Shown here one piece after another: positions 61,511 through 64,000 of a stretch of 64,000 nt of DNA. This stretch comes from Rhizobium sp. BK376 (GTDB taxonomy: Bacteria > Pseudomonadota > Alphaproteobacteria > Rhizobiales > Rhizobiaceae), in contig NZ_SLZG01000001.1 in the NCBI RefSeq assembly GCF_004341625.1, positions 620,001 to 684,000 of the forward strand, read 5' to 3'. The position numbers and the translations under genes were made by a program. The notes under the pieces were generated by a model. The model had not been told where the DNA came from, did not search any database, and saw only the letters and a list, made by a program, of their open reading frames with translations. Each line of letters begins with the position of its first letter. Within the stretch, counting starts at the first letter, position 1.

Positions 61511-61860
61511 CACCTCTTTTCCCCAACGGTTCCGCAGCACGCTGCGACCTCCGCTGCCGGCGCGCAGATTTCGGGATGGCCTGCGCAACAGTCTTCCATC
61601 AGGAAGCGCACCAACCCTCCAAGCGCATCGTAACTGGCGGTGTAGATGATCGAGCGGGCTTCCCGCTGCTGGCTGATAAGACCTGCGCGATCGAGCTCTT
61701 TCAGATGAAAGGAAACGTTCGAAGGCGAAACTTCGAGCCTTTCTGCAATCGTCCCCGCTGCCATTCCGTCGGGGCCGGCAACGACAAGCATGCGGACGAT
61801 CTGCAGGCGGGTCTCCTGAGAAAGTGCGCCGAACGAAGCGAGGGCTTGACGTTCATCCAT
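61510..61860 (-). CDS. arsR: Arsenic-responsive repressor ArsR
   Basis: The 116-residue SmtB/ArsR protein has the winged helix (about 8-85; AERLEVSPSNVSFHLKELDRAGLI). The As(III)-binding cysteines are placed near the C-terminus, in EDCCAGHPEIC, as in the type known from rhizobia and Acidithiobacillus rather than in helix alpha-3 as in E. coli. First gene of arsR-aqpS-arsC-MFS. Confidence 0.94.
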   Translation of the reverse strand: MDERQALASFGALSQETRLQIVRMLVVAGPDGMAAGTIAERLEVSPSNVSFHLKELDRAGLISQQREARSIIYTASYDALGGLVRFLMEDCCAGHPEICAPAAEVAACCGTVGEKR

Positions 61861-61862
61861 AA

Positions 61863-61886
61863 TTCAATAATCCTTGAAATGTTGAA
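61863..61886. promoter_or_regulatory. ArsR operator candidate in a 42-bp divergent promoter
   Basis: TTCAA-N6-TTGAA (61863-61878) with a further TTGAA at 61882-61886 lies between the divergent starts of arsR and the DUF6428 gene. The short gap means one ArsR dimer could control both directions. TTCAA/TTGAA is the usual ArsR half-site pattern. Confidence 0.6.
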
Positions 61887-61902
61887 ACAAGGAGTACCTC
61901 AG

Positions 61903-62415
61903 ATGAATGCGATCGACAAGACCCTATCTTCGGATATCAGCCTCGGCCTTCTTCTTGAGGCCTTGGCCGCCTCCCGCGACCTGCCCTTGGTGTTCCGGTA
62001 CGATGGTCGGCCTGTGAAGCCGGGCTACCATGTCACCGAAGTCAAAGCAGGGCAGTTTTCGGCACTGGATTGCGGGGCCAACCCGGAAGCATGGGCGGAG
62101 ATTTTCGTGCAGCTCTGGGATATCGAGGAAGGAGACCGCACGCATATGCCGGCAGGCAAGTTTGCCGCCATCGTTCGCAAGGTGTCGGAGCATGTGCAGC
62201 TTGATAGTTCAGCGAAACTAACCTTCGAGGTAAGCGATGGCGTGGAGCCGATGCAGCTTTATTGCGCAGCCACGCCCGTCGTCGGGGACCATGCGGTGCA
62301 TATCGAGCTGGTTCCGCGGGCGGCGAGTTGCAAGCCACGTGACAGGTGGCTGGCCGAACAGCGCCAGTCGACATCCTGCTGCGGTTCATCCAATTCAGAA
62401 AAATGCTGCGGCTAA
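61903..62415 (+). CDS. DUF6428 family protein with Cys-rich tail
   Basis: The 170-residue cytoplasmic protein has the DUF6428 core (about 10-130; LVFRYDGRPVKPGYHVTEVKAG in part) and a C-terminal tail with four Cys in pairs (SCCGSSNSEKCCG), similar to metal- or arsenite-binding ends. aaggag lies before the ATG. Divergent from arsR, it is likely co-regulated by arsenic. DUF6428 is commonly found beside ars genes, but its role is unknown. Confidence 0.8.
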   Translation: MNAIDKTLSSDISLGLLLEALAASRDLPLVFRYDGRPVKPGYHVTEVKAGQFSALDCGANPEAWAEIFVQLWDIEEGDRTHMPAGKFAAIVRKVSEHVQLDSSAKLTFEVSDGVEPMQLYCAATPVVGDHAVHIELVPRAASCKPRDRWLAEQRQSTSCCGSSNSEKCCG

Positions 62416-62600
62416 TACGTCCTATGGCAGCAAGGGGCGGCTGCGACTGCCTCCCGGTGCCTGCATGCCGCCAATCTGGAAATAGCTAACTGGTGCTATC
62501 GACGCTCATCCTGTACCCGCCAGCCTGGAAGACAGTCCTCTCGTCAAGCACATTCGACTCTGCTAATCTTAGCCAATAAGCGTGCTATGGGGGAACGGTC

Positions 62601-62933
62601 ATGCGCCTGGGGTTAGCAATCAGCATGGTCGTGTTGATGCCTTTGGCGGCCTTTGCCAAGTCTCCATCCGATGTCGCCGACCTTGTAGGTGCGCGTGCCG
62701 CCGGGGCCGAGAGCGAGATGCAGGCGCGGGGCTATGTCGATGCCGGCGGCAACAACACGTGGTGGAATGCCGACAGAAAGCAGTGCGTAAAGGTTCGCGT
62801 CTCTCAGGGACGTTATGCGGCCATATCGCAGCTCAAGGCTTCTTCATGCGGCCAGAAAACCACGAGCGCTCAAAAGTGCCCTCCCGACCTGTCGCAAGCA
62901 GATCTTTATAGGTATCCCGGCTGTAGCCTGTAG
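62601..62933 (+). CDS. Exported hypothetical protein, 110 aa
   Basis: A signal peptide (LGLAISMVVLMPLAAFA, cut near residue 19) is followed by a small domain with DVADLVGARAAGAESEMQARGYVD, WWNADRKQCVKVRV, and three more Cys (SSCGQ, KCPP and PGCSL). This pattern occurs in small periplasmic proteins of several Proteobacteria; the function is unknown. Confidence 0.75.
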   Translation: MRLGLAISMVVLMPLAAFAKSPSDVADLVGARAAGAESEMQARGYVDAGGNNTWWNADRKQCVKVRVSQGRYAAISQLKASSCGQKTTSAQKCPPDLSQADLYRYPGCSL

Positions 62934-62952
62934 TGGGTCCCGCGAACAGCCA

Positions 62953-63579
62953 TCAATGACAGATGGCAATTCCCCGCCCCGCAAAGAAGCGCTCGAAATC
63001 GGCAAGCGGCAGTTCCGCGTTCTCCCGTGTCGCGTCGACATGGCCGGAGGGGTTGTGGAAGCGGATCGTTTCCGGCGTCGCTGATGTCACCAGCACCAGA
63101 TGGCCGCCCTTTGACGGCGGCTCCCTTTCGGGCCAGCGGATGAAGTGATGGACGGAGGCGATGAAGAATTCGGCCTGGGCCAGGATATCGGGAATGTCGC
63201 CCGACGAGATGCCTGTGACGACCTTGGCGTTGAGGGCAAAACGGTCCTTCACGAACTGGACGAAGGGCGCGTAGATCAGCCCCTTGATGCCGCCCTCCGG
63301 CTGGACGACGTAGCCGCCATATTCCTTGCACTGAAGCGCGAGCGGAACGATCGGCAGGGCCTCGCCGGTACGCGCAGCAAGGATCATCTTCAGGCAGGCC
63401 ATGCCGCAAGCGTTGCCGGCCCAGAGCGCATATTCCTCGACATCGGAAGCGCCGGAGGATGCCCAGAGCGGATCCTTCAGCAATGCCGCCTTGGCCCCCT
63501 CCTCGACGACAGCCATCGTCATGTCAGGGGTTTCCCATTGGCTAAAATAAGGAACCTTCCGCGCCGTCGTCCCATCCAT
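62953..63579 (-). CDS. C39-like cysteine peptidase family protein
   Basis: The 208-residue protein shows a papain-fold C39-like pattern: catalytic Cys in NACGMACLKMIL (about residue 58 or 62), His in GGHLVLVTS and a third residue in FHNPSGH. No signal peptide or transporter domain is attached, so it is not a bacteriocin ABC exporter. Substrates of such stand-alone members are unknown. Convergent with the exported protein by 20 bases. Confidence 0.83.
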   Translation of the reverse strand: MDGTTARKVPYFSQWETPDMTMAVVEEGAKAALLKDPLWASSGASDVEEYALWAGNACGMACLKMILAARTGEALPIVPLALQCKEYGGYVVQPEGGIKGLIYAPFVQFVKDRFALNAKVVTGISSGDIPDILAQAEFFIASVHHFIRWPEREPPSKGGHLVLVTSATPETIRFHNPSGHVDATRENAELPLADFERFFAGRGIAICH

Positions 63580-63687
63580 GGTCTTGCCCCTCTACAACCC
63601 ACACCCAGCGGCGTGCTAATTTCAACCCAAATGCGCTAGAATAAAGGCGGCGCCTATCCTGGCGGCAGTCTGCATGGGGAAATGGTG

Positions 63688-64000
63688 ATGGAACGACGCT
63701 TTACCTTCGATGCATCAGCCAAGCTCTATGACGACGTCCGTCCGCAATATCCGGAAGCCCTCTTCGACGATATCATCGACTGGACCGGCCTTGGCCCCGA
63801 CGACGCCATTCTGGAGATCGGCTGCGGCAGCGGACAGGCGACACGGGGCTTCGTGAGCCGGGGATTTTCCGTCGCCGCCCTCGATCCCGGTGCAACCCTG
63901 CTTCAGATAGCGCGGCAGAAACTCGGCCACTTTCCCAAGGTCGAATTCATCGAAACGACCTTCGAGGCGTTTTCGCCAGGTTCGACCGCCTTTGGCCTCG
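63688..64000 (+). CDS. Class I SAM-dependent methyltransferase, N-terminal part (3' truncated by window)
   Basis: The frame runs to the window end, giving about 104 residues. FDASAKLYDDVRPQYPEALFDDII is followed by SAM motif I ILEIGCGSGQATRGF and an acidic AALDPGATLL strand end. gggga lies seven bases before the ATG at 63688. The rest of the protein lies beyond the window. Substrate unknown. Confidence 0.85.
   Translation, partial: MERRFTFDASAKLYDDVRPQYPEALFDDIIDWTGLGPDDAILEIGCGSGQATRGFVSRGFSVAALDPGATLLQIARQKLGHFPKVEFIETTFEAFSPGSTAFGL

Noticed and set aside
1..64000. tRNA, rRNA, CRISPR arrays, complete transposases or prophage genes
   Set aside because: Read through on both strands, no cloverleaf-like clusters, regular spacer arrays or DDE-type transposase genes were recognised; a tRNAscan and CRISPR search would settle this.

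Overview
The window looks like a chromosomal segment of a fast-growing rhizobium (Rhizobium/Agrobacterium group, Alphaproteobacteria). The base composition is high in GC, with AT-rich promoters. Recognisable rhizobial genes include MucR/Ros, DUF2336, DUF5330, DUF1491, DUF930 and DUF6456 proteins, a seven-gene Mrp (Pha-type) antiporter operon, a DmeR-DmeF metal pair and an arsR-aqpS-arsC arsenic operon. I see no rRNA, tRNA, CRISPR array, complete insertion sequence or prophage. Species-level assignment cannot be made from the sequence alone.

Layout. 1-14.3 kb holds mostly envelope, housekeeping and regulatory genes: a DUF1254-type fragment, DUF2336, a glycine-zipper protein, DUF1491, an NmrA-like oxidoreductase with a small membrane protein and a divergent LysR, a peptidoglycan-binding protein overlapping a histidine kinase, DUF5330, sufE, an HSL esterase, an O-methyltransferase, a DnaA-domain-IV-like protein overlapped by DUF6456, and mucR with a long leader. 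14.8-21 kb is the mrpABCDEFG operon on the minus strand. Its otherwise overlapping genes are interrupted between mrpD and mrpC by a perfect 45-bp inverted repeat element. 21-36 kb is a mosaic: msrB, a mini-lipoprotein, two DAO-type flavoproteins, GNAT, HlyIII, UspA, a double-VOC protein, a nucleotidyltransferase-like protein, a 960-residue trypsin/phospholipase D fusion, an AI-2E family permease, a NodB-type deacetylase, an HdeA-like protein and an orphan betaine-type binding protein.

37-53 kb carries the cbpA-cbpM co-chaperone pair, acyltransferase 3, a MgtC/DUF4010 protein, DUF930, oligopeptidase B, two methyltransferases, DUF1697, an unpartnered ParD-like protein, TetR with a divergent homocysteine S-methyltransferase-like gene, a complete ParDE pair, selO and PQQ glucose dehydrogenase gcd. 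53-64 kb carries a class A beta-lactamase, dmeR-dmeF with a G-tract operator, a GNAT, a four-gene NmrA/NTF2/SDR/MarR cluster with two palindromic operators over its promoter, the arsenic operon with a divergent DUF6428 gene, a C39-like peptidase and a truncated methyltransferase.

The strongest candidate for an undescribed system is the protease-PLD fusion at 27594-30476, with a nucleotidyltransferase-like gene beside it. Other points worth checking are the DnaA-domain-IV/DUF6456 gene pair, the MarR-type operator pair at 56407-56460 and the inverted-repeat element inside the mrp operon. Functional calls rest on recognising motifs and families by eye; no database search was run.
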